From Microstegium vimineum (Eukaryota; Streptophyta; Magnoliopsida; Poales; Poaceae), in contig CM039122.1 in the NCBI GenBank assembly GCA_022036555.1, positions 49,198,100-49,262,099 on the forward strand: a DNA stretch of 64,000 nucleotides. Reading direction: 5' to 3'. This document shows, piece by piece, positions 10,549 to 21,600 of the stretch; position 1 is the stretch's first letter, and each line of letters begins with the position of its first letter. The position numbers and the translations under genes were made by a program. A model generated the notes under the pieces. That model saw nothing but the letters and a program-made list of their open reading frames with translations, had not been told where the DNA came from and did not search any database.

Positions 10549-11035
10549 GCTTATGATTATCTCAAATTATAAGACATTTCATCAATCTTGAAGGGTCAAA
10601 ACATCTCAAATTTGATTAAAATTATAGAAAACAATATAAATAATTATAATATTAAATATATATACTATATGAAAATATAATTAATCAAGAATTTAGTGAT
10701 ACTTCTCTAACATCATAAATGTTATTATATTAAGGATATGTTTGGAGTTCAGTTTCACTAGTGAAGCTGTTTTTTTTTAGAAAAAATATTTGGTAAAACA
10801 GCTTCACCAACAGCTTTATGCATTAATATGAGAGAGAAAGGGGGAGATTTGTGATAAGCTACTAATTTTAGTTTCATCTAAATTAGTTTTATGGGTGAAG
10901 CTGTTTTGAAAAAAGATGTTTAGTAAAAAAAAATAGCTCACAACAGTTTCATAAAGTTGTTATGAACTATACCAAACAGATCCTAAATTTGGTAAAACTT
11001 AAGATGTTTTGACTCTTCCAACATCCTTAAAAGAG
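10549..11035. mobile_element. Stowaway-like MITE relic split by a second MITE
   Basis: The sequence on both sides of 10734-10983 matches in outline the element at 46806-47062: an ATTATAAGACATTT start, TCAAAACATCT, an AT-rich middle, and an end with AAACTTAAGATG and GACTCT. The two halves form one older element into which the inner MITE inserted. The terminal repeats are worn, so the ends are approximate. Confidence 0.55.
10734..10983. mobile_element. Tourist-like (PIF/Harbinger) MITE nested in an older MITE
   Basis: The ends GGATATGTTTGG and CCAAACAGATCC are inverted with one mismatch, and the element is flanked by TAA on both sides (10731-10733, 10984-10986). A 3-bp TAA/TTA duplication is typical of PIF/Harbinger elements. 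Confidence 0.75.
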
Positions 11036-11097
11036 TTAAATGGACCTACAACATTCTTAAAAGAGTTAAATGGACCTACAACATTTTAAAAAGAGTT
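11026..11097. repeat. short tandem repeat, about 31 bp per unit
   Basis: The motif CTTAAAAGAGTTAAATGGAC and the following CTACAACATT occur twice in tandem, with a third partial copy. No function is apparent. Confidence 0.6.
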
Positions 11098-11112
11098 AAA
11101 CGTACGGTAGGT

Positions 11113-12042
11113 ACATTAGCTTTTGGTGATGTATCATCTAGGTCCATCAGCTTTTATATTATTTTTTTGGATCCATTAACTTTTGATGGTATATCATCCA
11201 GGTCTATCAACATTGAAACTATATTTGTGGGTCTATTAATTTTTTATGGTGTATCATCTAGGTCCATCCACTTTCAAATTACACTTTTAAGTTCATTAAT
11301 TTTTTAACTGATTTACCGTAGGTTCATACTCCTTCGATTAGCGAATAGATACAATGGCTGCCATCGTGATGCTTAGGAAAAAAATGGAAATATAAAATAA
11401 ATAATAATATACTATGAATATATATAAATAAATAAAAGAGGGCGTACCCAGTGCCGTAGGCTCCCGCACTGCGGGGTCTGGGGAAGGGAAATAACCCGTA
11501 GTCTTTCTCGCACAAATGTGCAGAGGCTGGGGCTCGAACCCTGGACCTCTTGGTCACAGACGGTAAAGCTCTAGCGCTTGCAAATAAATAAATAACTTAA
11601 ATATAAAATAAGTCAATAAATAATAAACAAAACATAAACAGTGCACAAAAACATTAAAAGGAAAAAACATACTAATAAAGAAAAATAACATTCAAATGCT
11701 GATGAATGGAAGAGAAAATGAAATATAATATGGAACCATGCATAGGAAAGACGATAATAAAAGATATATTGCATTTTACACATTCTACTGCACAATGGTC
11801 GTTTAATTGGCGTGTCATGTTAGATCTATTCGATAATTGAAGATGTATGGATCTATGATGAATTAGTTAAAAAGTTTATAGACCCAAAAGTATAATTTAG
11901 AAGTTTATGGTCCTGCTAAAAGTTAATAGACCCAAAAATGCAATTTGAAAGTTAACGGATCTGAATAACACACCACCAATAGTTATTAAACAAGTTGATG
12001 GATCTAGATGATACACCACTAAAAATTAATGAAGCTAAAGTG
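11113..12042. mobile_element. foldback-like element with 60-bp repeat arms
   Basis: The left arm (11113-11352) and right arm (11820-12042) are imperfect inverted copies of each other. For example ATTTACCGTAGGTTCATACT on the left pairs with the reverse complement of the right-arm sequence around 11835-11865. Within the left arm the motif TATCATC..GGTC(C/T)ATC recurs at a 60-bp spacing (11132, 11192, 11252). The AT-rich interior carries a SINE. No coding capacity is seen. Long arms built from short repeats are typical of foldback elements. Confidence 0.55.
11438..11580 (-). mobile_element. Au-type SINE, 5' truncated
   Basis: On the minus strand a B-box GGTTCGAGCCC (11540-11530) is followed by CCTCTGCACATTTGTGCG, CCCTTCCCCAGACCCCGCA and the 3' end GGGAGCCTACGGCACTGGGT then a T-rich end. 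This is the recognisable 3' body of the plant Au SINE family. No convincing A-box is present, so the 5' end is incomplete. It lies in the middle of the foldback element. Confidence 0.75.
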
Positions 12043-12065
12043 CATTTGGGATGGAGGAAGTATAT

Positions 12066-13153
12066 TCTGAATCATAAAATGCTTAGCGAGGGACAGCATC
12101 TAGACCATGATTGGCCAAAACTTACAAGAGCATCTAGACCTTGATTGGCCAAACATTCTGAGCTTACAGATTATGGGATTGGCTAGTCAGCTTACATATA
12201 TTGGGATTAGCTTACAGGTTATTGGAGGCCAAGACTAAACGTTGCTTTGCAGAATTGCAGTGATTCAAAGCCTCCTTGCCAAAAAAAAAAAGCAGAATTA
12301 ATTGCATTGTAACAGGCTCACAGCAGCATCCCGCTGTTCTACAAGCCCCCTCGCATCAAAAAAAAATTATGGCTATTAATTGGCATAACCACAGGCCTTG
12401 AGTCCACGGAACCATAAGCCCAAAAGTCCAGAGTGGAGATTGCTACCTTAAATCATTTTATTACATACATGTATAACTATGTCCACGCTCTTTACCTCCT
12501 ATAAAAAACATGCCTCCATCAAATCAGAAATTGCATTCCTCAAGTGAAACTGGAACACCAGTTCTGACGATATTGATAATATGCATTGATTCCTGACCAA
12601 CTATAATGCGCCATAAGCTGCACTTGACTGATCATTCTTTGGCAGCTACATTGACAATTTCTGATTGAGATGGCAACCACCACTTGACATCTGAGATGTT
12701 CAGTGGCAAGATAGCCAAAAAAACATTGGATTATACAGAGAATGAACATAACATGAGATACAGCAACAAATGGGTGATGCTGAGGGCCTCCTCTTTTCCC
12801 TTCTCTGTTGGTACCTGCTCAACAAAATTTCCATATGGTGGAGTTACAAGGTCTACCCTCAAAACACAAATGAGGGAGGCATTTCTACATCCTACGATTC
12901 TAGACTACCAATATACATACATGTATGGAAATTACCCAATGCCGCCATTAGTGCAGACCCATCTTCCAAGCTTGTCAGATCAATGTGACCTCACCAAGCC
13001 AGCAGCTTTGCTCCAGCCAACCATGATCAAGCTTGCAGCACATCTGTGCACGGCTGAGCAACTCAACCTATATCCTTGAGCTCCTGCCAGAGGTAACCTT
13101 GTCTCCTCTAGGTATAGGAGGGCATTCCATCAACAATAATTGCTCATCTATGT
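12066..13153. other. downstream region and probable 3' untranslated region of the PIE1-like gene
   Basis: 12066-12430 has short direct repeats (GCATCTAGACC..TTGATTGGCC twice, near 12097 and 12133) but no gene. From about 12430 to 13153 the sequence runs up to the stop codon of the minus-strand PIE1-like gene and is probably its 3' untranslated region. I could not fix the polyadenylation site. Confidence 0.45.
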
Positions 13154-15664
13154 TCATCCGATATCTGTGAAATCCGAAAGAGGTTCTAACTCTTCAATAC
13201 CAGGAAGGAGAACAGAGTCACCCTGATCTGGGAAGAACTCGAGGGTGTCAACCTCTTGCAAGAGATCCTCAAAGTAGTTCAATTCAGAATCGCTGATACC
13301 AAAGTCAGACAGGGAGTCACTAATGTGGAAGTGAGCTGTACTTGGAAATAGTTGACCAGGTATACGGAGAAAATTATTCGTAGCAATCAGTCCTTCCTGA
13401 TGCGCTTCAGTTATCTTCTGGACTTTGGATTTGGGAGGTCTACCAGATTCCGATGCTGCTTTGTGCTTTCCTATGGACTTTGAACCAGATTTGTGGCGGG
13501 CAGCATCATTTATGTGGAAAGCTGATAATGCCCAATGAGAGCTTTCACCATCATAACAAGCTTCTGATGCTATCCTGCAAAGAAAAATGAAAATGATGCA
13601 TTAGCACATGAAATTAAAAGAATCACTGTTTTATTTAAACAAATATAAGAATGGCAATGGCCACCACCATGATTAAGATCAAAATATGAAGACTTGCGTC
13701 AAGACTGACCTGAGTCGGTTCTCAGCTTGTCTGCAAGAAAGTCCAGACAATAACGATTGTTCCACTGGCTCTGGAGTCTGTTTGGATGGTTCTGGTTCCA
13801 GTATGGACACATTTACTACAGACGGGAAGTCTTCCTCATAAGCATGTTGATCTTTCAAGAAATCTAACTCTAATTCTAAATAATTTCGCCAGTATTCCTG
13901 ATTTCTTGACGGTGGTGGAATCACCATTAGTGTAGACTTAGCCTGAGCATCTGCAAGGGCTTTCCTAAGTAGATTGAAGCTTGGTCTGAAGTTTACCATG
14001 GGCCAGTTCTCACTTGATCCACCAGGCTTCTTCACAGGAGAAAACATATGTAAAGCACTAGAGTAAGTATTCGTAAAACAGCAGGGATCACGCCGACATT
14101 TTGATCACCAGACAGACGAAATTACAGCCATGAAGCGTTTCTGGAGAAGCAATTCATTGTTAGGAAGTTCACTGGTCACATTCACCAACATCTGAGCTTG
14201 ATCCTGAAAAAAATATAATAAATCAGATATTTGCCAACACAGTAAGGGAGGGGATTGAGGAAGAAATGTCCAATCCTGATGGGGAATGATAGATCCAAAG
14301 GAGCCCAGAGTTTTATGCCAGTGGTAAATTGAAGATAAGTTTTAACATGGCACAAGCAAAGTCACATGCTCTTCCTGTTTAATTGGATTTAAGCTATGCT
14401 GGATTGGTAATTGGCCATAAAAACAATGTAACGCCAGGACTAACAGTTGTGGGTGCTTGGCTATGAATGAAGTGTATTGTCCAAGGTATGTTTGCTTCAA
14501 TGATCTCATAACTATTTTGAGAGATCATAATGAAGTTAATCTATTGTTTGAAAAACAACAATACTATAGTCAAAAGTCAATCTTTGTCAAAATTTGCGCA
14601 CTACAAAGGTTCCTTTTTGATATGGTAGTCCAATAGGAAGACAAGGTACCAACTAACCTCAGATACTCTAAGTATAGCCTTTCCAGTCCCAGAAGGAACC
14701 TTTTCACTGTTAGAATTATCTGTTGCTGATATTGCATGTTTGCAAAACAGTTCTCTGTATCTCTCACAGCAATGCACAGGATGATGATATCTTCCCCTAT
14801 AGGACCCCCCACCTGGCAAGGAATGAAGAAAATCACTTGCCAATTCCCAAAGAGGACCATACTCATGCACGGTTCCACAAAGAACTGCATCTTCCTCAGA
14901 TGTCCATGAGTCTGAAGCACAATCTCGAGACCATGTTCCCTTCTTTTTCAATCTCTCAGGCTTTATTACAATAACACGTTTTACTGGCATGCAAGGGGTG
15001 GAAATTCTGCCATCACTTTTAGTTCTAGCCACTGATTTTGGATCTGAATCATTAAGATCCTCCTTCAGCCTAGGTGACAATGCTTCAGAAATAAAACTTG
15101 ACTTCGTAGTTTTCTTAAACTTCTTTAAACTTCTGCTGTTACTATCTTCCTCAGTAGCAGACATAATCTTCTTACGCTTGTTAGAATAATGGTGTGGCGA
15201 TTCATCACTTATAAGCTCAGGTGAGGGTGCATTGTCATCAATGCTTATTGTATCTACAGAGGTTTCCTCCAGTACGGCTTCTGATTCAGACGACAAACGC
15301 ACTCTTTTCAGGGACTTGAATTTGCCTGTCTTCTTTTTTTATCTTTTTTGACTTTCTGCGGTGACTGCTGCAGATGAATGCCAAAATGTATAGTCAATAG
15401 TATATCAAAGGGAAGCTATAGTCTAAGCAAAAAAATCAACAGCCACAAAACATCCATTAGAAATAATGTGGGGCTGTGGGCACATAACATGCTGATACTG
15501 TCAATTGACACAGAAGTGAAGTGCAACTGAGACAAAACAAAAGAAAAATTTACTACCACTGTATGTGTTTCAGGAAAATAAATTTCCATTCAGTACCTTG
15601 TATTATCATTCTTCTCCAACTCTTTTGCTGCTTCCAGAGCCTGTCTTTCCTGTTCTTCCAATAA
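13154..15664 (-). pseudogene. PIE1: PIE1-like exons 15-18: SANT-like domain and tail, frame broken
   Basis: Exon 15 (15664-15597) encodes QLLEEQERQALEAAKELEKN. Exon 16 should continue RRKSKKIKK into KTGKFKSLKRVRLSSESE, but the seven-A run (15334-15340 on plus) puts the two halves in different frames; as written translation ends at TGA 15286-15288. Past it lie the basic region and the SANT-like block DSWTSEEDAVLCGTVHEYGP and HPVHCCERYRELFCKH. Exon 17 has an in-frame TGA at 14105-14107 after AVISSVW, with the same frame continuing SKCRRDPCC. Exon 18 ends LEPLSDFTDIG and a TGA at 13156-13154. Exons 16-18 keep phase among themselves, so the region was coding until recently. Confidence 0.75.
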
Positions 15665-18600
15665 CTGTGTCATGTGCGGGCGCACATATGGGAGGCGCAG
15701 GCGCGCCCGCGACATACGCCGCGCGGCTGAGCGTGCGGGGCGCGCAGAGCAGAGGCCCGAAGGGGCAACTTCTAGTGGCTAGAATCAAGGAATAGATTAG
15801 TAGTTTGCTTTGGCAATTCCTAGAATTAAGGAGAACCTTCTTAGATTGGTTAGGCCGATTGGCCATATATACTTGTATTCGGTGAAGGATTAAGGCAAGC
15901 AAGAATTATATTCTAATCTCTCTCTCTCTCGTTTAAGCCTGCGGTTGAGGGGGATAACCTCACCGGAGAGAGACGGCCGACGGCTACGAACTGCGTAGCC
16001 GCGGTTCGGCCAGTCAGGGGTTCGACGCCCTTGACAACCTGGTATCACGGTCACGTCGGTCCTCTTCCACCCGCTTCACCCATTCTTCCACAGCCGCCGC
16101 CCACCATCCTAGCCCTCCACCATCACCGCAGTCCTCCCCTGCTTCCGCGCCGCACCCAGCGGCCATGGGCGATCCTACCATCGCTGATGTGATGGAGATG
16201 TTGAAGTCCCTCACCTCAGAGATGACAACCCTGAAGGCAGACATGGCGGCTATGAAGGAGAAGGCGTCCTCGTCGTCCGACAGCGGCGCCGGCGGCCGCC
16301 CGGAGGGGCCACGCGATCTTGATCGCCCCCCAAAATTCCAAAAATTGGATTTTCCCCGCTACGACGGCAAGACTAATCCGCTTCTCTTCATCAACAAGTG
16401 TGAATCCTATTTTCGCCAACAGCGCACCATGGCAGAGGAGCGCGTGTGGATGGCCTCGTACAATTTGGAGGACGTCGCGCAACTCTGGTACGTACAACTC
16501 CAGGAGGACGAGGGCACGCCGCCGTGGGGACGATTCAAGGAGCTCCTGCACTTGCGGTTCGGGCCTCCCCTCCGCTCGGCGCCGCTGTTCGAGCTCGCCG
16601 AGTGCCGGCGTACGGGGACCGTGGAGGAGTACTCCAATCGCTTTCAGGCCCTCCTGCCTCGCGCGGGTCGTCTTGAGGAGACTCAGCGCGTACAACTCTT
16701 CACCGGCGGGCTCCTGCCGCCGCTCAGTCACGCCGTCCGCATCCACAACCCAGAGACGCTCGCGGCCGCCATGAGCCTGGCGCGCCAGGTGGAATTGATG
16801 GAGCTCGCTCGGCCGATGCAGCTTCCCCCTCGGGCGCCCCCGTGCGGCCTCCTTCCCGCTCCTGCGCCCCGGCCAGCGCCCCAGGCGCCCCAGCAGCCGC
16901 TGGCGCTCCCTGCCCCTCCGGTGGCCGCCCAACAGGGTCGCGGCGAGGGCAACCAGAAGCGCCTCACCCCAGATGAGATGGAGGAACGGCGCCGTCTGGG
17001 TCTTTGTTTTAACTGCAATGAAAATTATACCCGTGGCCATAACAGGTTTTGTCGGCGCATCTTCTTCGTTGAAGGCGTGGAGATCGACGACGCCGCGGAC
17101 GACGCTGGCGACGCGGAGCACGACGCCGAGGCGCCCTGTTTTTCCCTGCAGGCCGTAGCTGGGGTTCCCATGGCGGGCACCATGTAGATCGCCGTGGCAC
17201 TCAGCGCCGCGTCCCTCGTCGCCCTCCTCGACTCCGGCAGCACGCACAACTTCATCTCGGAGACGGCGGCGCGGCGCTCCGGCCTACCCCTCCGCCAACG
17301 CCCCCGTCTCACAGCCTTGGTCGCCAATGGCGAGCGGGTCACCTGCGCCGGCGTCATCCGCGACGCGCCCCTGCTCGTCGACGACGCGTCGTTCCCGGCC
17401 GACCTCTACGTCATGCCACTGGCCGGGTATGACGTCATCCTCGGCACCCGGTGGCTCGGCGCGTTGGGGCCCATTGTTTGGGACCTCGGCCGCCAGCGCA
17501 TGTCCTTCCAGCACCAGGAGCGACCCGTCTCCTAGACCGGGGTGGCCAGCCCCTCCGTGCCGGCCCTGGGCGCCACAACAGAGGCCGGTTCCCTCCTGGA
17601 GGCGTTGCTGCTCTCGTTTGGGGGGCTCTTCGCGGACCCCGTCGGTCTGCCCCCCAAGCGTGCGCACGACCACTGCATTATTCTCAAGCCCGACGCCCAA
17701 CCGGTCGCCGTCCGCCCTTACCGATACCCCGCGGCGCACAAGGACGAGTTGGAGCGGCAGTGTGCCGCCATGATTAATCAAGGGATCGTCCGACGCAGCG
17801 ACTCGCCGTTCTCCTCGCCCGTCCTCCTCGTCAAGAAGCCCGATGGTTCGTGGCGTTTCTGCGTCGACTACCGGGCGCTGAACGCGCTCACCGTCAAGGA
17901 TGCTTTCCCGATCCCGGTGGTCGACGAGCTCCTCGACGAGCTCCATGGCGCCAAGTTCTTCACCAAGCTGGACCTCCGGTCCGGGTATCACCAGGTGCGC
18001 ATGCGCCCGGAGGATGTACACAAGACGGCGTTCCGCACCCACGACGGCTTGTACGAGTTCCTGGTGATGGCGTTCGGGCTGTGCAACGCCCCGGCGACGT
18101 TCCAGGCCTTGATGAACGACGTGCTCCGCCCGTTCCTGCGCCGCTTCGTCCTGGTATTTTTTGATGATATTCTGATTTACAGCACGACGTGGGCTGATCA
18201 TCTTCGCCACCTTCGGGCCGTCCTCGACGAACTACGCCGCCACCAACTCTTCGTGAAGCGCTCCAAGTGCTCCTTCGGTGCCTCCTCCGTCGCCTACCTC
18301 GGCCATATCATCTCCGCGGCGGATGTGGCCATGGACCCGGCCAAGGTGCAGGCAATCCATGATTGGCCGGCTCCACGTTCGCCCCGGGTTGTGCGCGGTT
18401 TCCTCGGCCTCGCCGGGTACTATCGCAAGTTCGTCCACAACTACGGGGCAATCGCTGCACCACTGACGGCCCTACTCAAGAAGGAGGGTTTCTCCTGGGA
18501 CAACGCGGCGGCCGCGGCATTCACAGCGCTCAAGGCCGCCGTCACGTCCGCCCCCGTCCTCGCCATGCCCGACTTTGCCAAGCTGTTCACCGTCGAGTGC

Positions 18601-21600
18601 GACGCGTCGACGTTAGGCTTCGGCGCAGTTCTGGTCCAGGAGGGCCATCCGGTCGCCTTCTTCAGCCGGCCTGTGGCGCCTCGCCATAGCTCGCTCGCTG
18701 CCTACGAGCGCGAGCTCATCGGCCTCGTCCAGGCGGTACGGCACTGGCGTCCGTATCTCTGGGGGCGGCGCTTCATCGTCAAGACCGACCACTACAGCCT
18801 GAAGTACCTCCTTGATCAGCGCCTCGCCACGATCCCTCAGCACCACTGGGTCGGCAAGCTCCTGGGCTTCGATTTCTCGGTGGAGTACCGGTTGGGCGCC
18901 ACGAACGTCGTCGCCGATGCCCTCTCCCGTCGAGACAATAACGAAGGGGAACTGCTGGCTATTTCGGCGCCCCGCTTTGACTTCATCGAGCGCCTCCGCC
19001 ACGCCCAGGCCACTGATCCGGCCCTGGTCGCCATCCATGAGGAGGTCCGGACCGGCACCCTCACCCGCACCGCTCCGTGGGCGCTGGTGGACGGCATGGT
19101 CGCCTTCGACGGCCGCCTGTACATTCCCCCGGCATCGCCGCTGCTGCAGGAGATTTTGGCCGCGGTCCACAACGACGGCCATGAGGGCATCCACCGCACC
19201 CTCCACAGGCTCCGGCGGGATTTTCATTTTCCAACCATGCGTCGTTTGGTGCAGGATTTCGTGAAGGCCTGCGTCACCTGTCAGCAGTACAAGTCCGACC
19301 ACCTCAGGCCGGCCGGTCTGCTGCAGCCACTGCCGGTTCCGTCTGCTGTGTGGGCTGACATCGGCATCGACTTCATCGAGGCACTGCCCAAGGTGCAAGG
19401 CAAGACGGTCATCCTCTCCGTCGTGGATCGCTTCAGCAAGTACTGCCATTTCATCCCCCTAGCGCACCCCTACACCGCCGAGTCCGTCGCTCACGCCTTC
19501 TTCGCCGACATTGTTCGTCTCCATGGCGTCCCGCAGTCCATTGTCTCGGACCGCGATCCTGTGTTCACCTCGGCGTTCTGGCAGGAGCTCATGCGACTCA
19601 CTGGGACGAAGCTCTACATGTCGTCCGCCTTTCACCCGCAAACAGACGGCCAGACTGAGGCCGCCAACCGAGTCATCGTCATGTATTTACGCTGCCTCAC
19701 CGGCGACCGTCCCCGGCAGTGGCTCCGTTGGCTGCCATGGGCGGAATACACCTACAACACTGCCTATCAGGCATCGCTCTGCGAAACTCCGTTTCGTGTA
19801 GTCTATGGCCGGGATCCCCCGACCATCCGCTCCTATGAGCCCGGCGAGACCCGCGTCGCGGCGGTCGCCCAGGAGATGGAGGAGCGCGCTGCCTTCCTCG
19901 ACGACATCCGCTATCGCCTTGAATAGGCACAGGCGGTCCAGAAGCGCGTCTACGACCAACACCACAGGCCGGTGTCCTTCAAGGTCGGCGATTGGGCTCT
20001 TCTTCGCCTTCGGCAGCGGGCAGCAGCCTCCCTCCCACGCTCGGCAACAGGGAAGCTCAAACCGCGCTACGTCGGGCCATACCAGGTGGGGGAGCTCATC
20101 AACGAGGTGGCTGTGCGGCTCCAGCTTCCTCCCGGCGCCCGCCTTCATGATGTGTTCCACGTCGGCATCCTCAAGAAGTTTGTTGGTACCCCGCCGGCCG
20201 TTCCACCCCTGCTGCCTCCGCTCCTGCACGGTGCTGTGGTGCCTGCACCTGCCCGGGCGACTCAAGCTCGGCTGGCCCGAGGAGCACGTCAGGTGCTCCT
20301 TGAATGGCAGGGCGAACCACCTGCCTCGGCGACTTGGGAGGATTTGGACGACCTCCGTGCTCGGTTCCCTTCCTTTCAGCTCGAGGACGAGCTGGACTTC
20401 GAGGCGAGGAGAGATGTCATGTGCGGGCGCACATATGGGAGGCGCAGGCGCGCCCGCGACATACGCCGCGCGGCTGAGCGTGCGGGGCGCGCAGAGCAGA
20501 GGCCCGAAGGGGCAACTTCTAGTGGCTAGAATCAAGGAATAGATTAGTAGTTTGTTTTGGCAATTCCTAGAATTAAGGAGAACCTTCTTAGATTGGTTAG
20601 GCCGATTGGCCATATATACTTGTATTCGGTGAAGGATTAAGGCAAGCAAGAATTATATTCTAATCTCTCTCTCTCTCTCTCGTTTAAGCCTGCGGTTGAG
20701 GGGATAACCTCACCGGAGAAGACGGCCGACGGCTACGAACTGCGTAGCCGCGGTTCGGCCAGTCAGGGGTTCGACGCCCTTGACAAACTGCATGTATTAT
20801 AACAAGTCAGACTAAAACTGTGTTTCAAGTGAGACACGTAAGAATACAAGTTAGCAAGTCAATAAATGACCTGCTTTTGAGCTAAAGCCTCAACATGTTG
20901 CCGATAGGCTGTCGTTGCAAAATCAACATCCCATGCTGCAATAAGTAAAGATGATGTCAATATACTAAAGCATAAAAAAGGAAGGATACCTACATTGAGG
21001 TGAACACAAAGCTCCAGCTAAAATGGAGAAAATGCCAAAATGATAAAGAACAAACTGTTCCAAAGTGGCAAAAAGGAAATTATAGAAGACATAAAATACT
21101 TACATTCATAAGACAGTGGTTCTTGATCTTCATCAATTTCTGCTTCTAAATCCTCTTTGAGTTTTTCAATACGATCAAGCTCCCATTCTTCCTCCTCAAC
21201 ATTTACTTGATGATTCACAGCAGCTTTGTCAATTACCGGATCCCAGAGTTCCATAAAGCGCATTGCATATCTATCAATTGGCCGGAGCTGGTTCTCAAAA
21301 GATGAACTTGCTTGCCCTGCTGCAGCTGCTGCAGCGGCCATCTGTTTCACATCAGCAAGCATGTCAGTATCTTCATCACCAACAGCCAATGTAAGAGCCT
21401 TTTCATCGTTTAATCGCTTGGTAGACAAAGTAATGTGTTTCTCCTTCTCTACATCAGAAGAGTTGTATTTGTGTTCTTCATTTATGTGTTCATCAGGTTT
21501 TCCATCCTCCTCATTAACCAATTCATCCTCCTCTGGTCTGCCAGCAACCTCCTCACTGAATTCTTGATTGTCCACGGCTTCTTCCTCCTCCAGCTTCTTG

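Larger units (their letters stand above)
15668..20785 (+). mobile_element. full-length Ty3/gypsy chromovirus (Reina-like) in the PIE1-like gene
   Basis: Both LTRs are present (15668-16036 and 20415-20785), and AACTG flanks the element on both sides (15663-15667 and 20786-20790). A primer-binding site TGGTATCA, matching the initiator-Met tRNA end, starts at 16040, and a purine tract (GAGGCGAGGAGAGA) precedes the right LTR. The short LTRs, single long gag-pol frame and a chromodomain-like segment after integrase fit the Reina group of chromoviruses. The LTRs differ by one substitution plus three small indels, so the insertion is young. It lies antisense to the PIE1-like gene, at the acceptor of exon 15. 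Confidence 0.93.

Noticed and set aside
16216..17247. 343-residue minus-strand frame over chromovirus gag
   Set aside because: A shadow of gag caused by high GC content; no recognisable protein.
17284..18210. 308-residue open frame antisense to the chromovirus
   Set aside because: It is the shadow of the GC-rich gag-pol frame and has no domain of its own.
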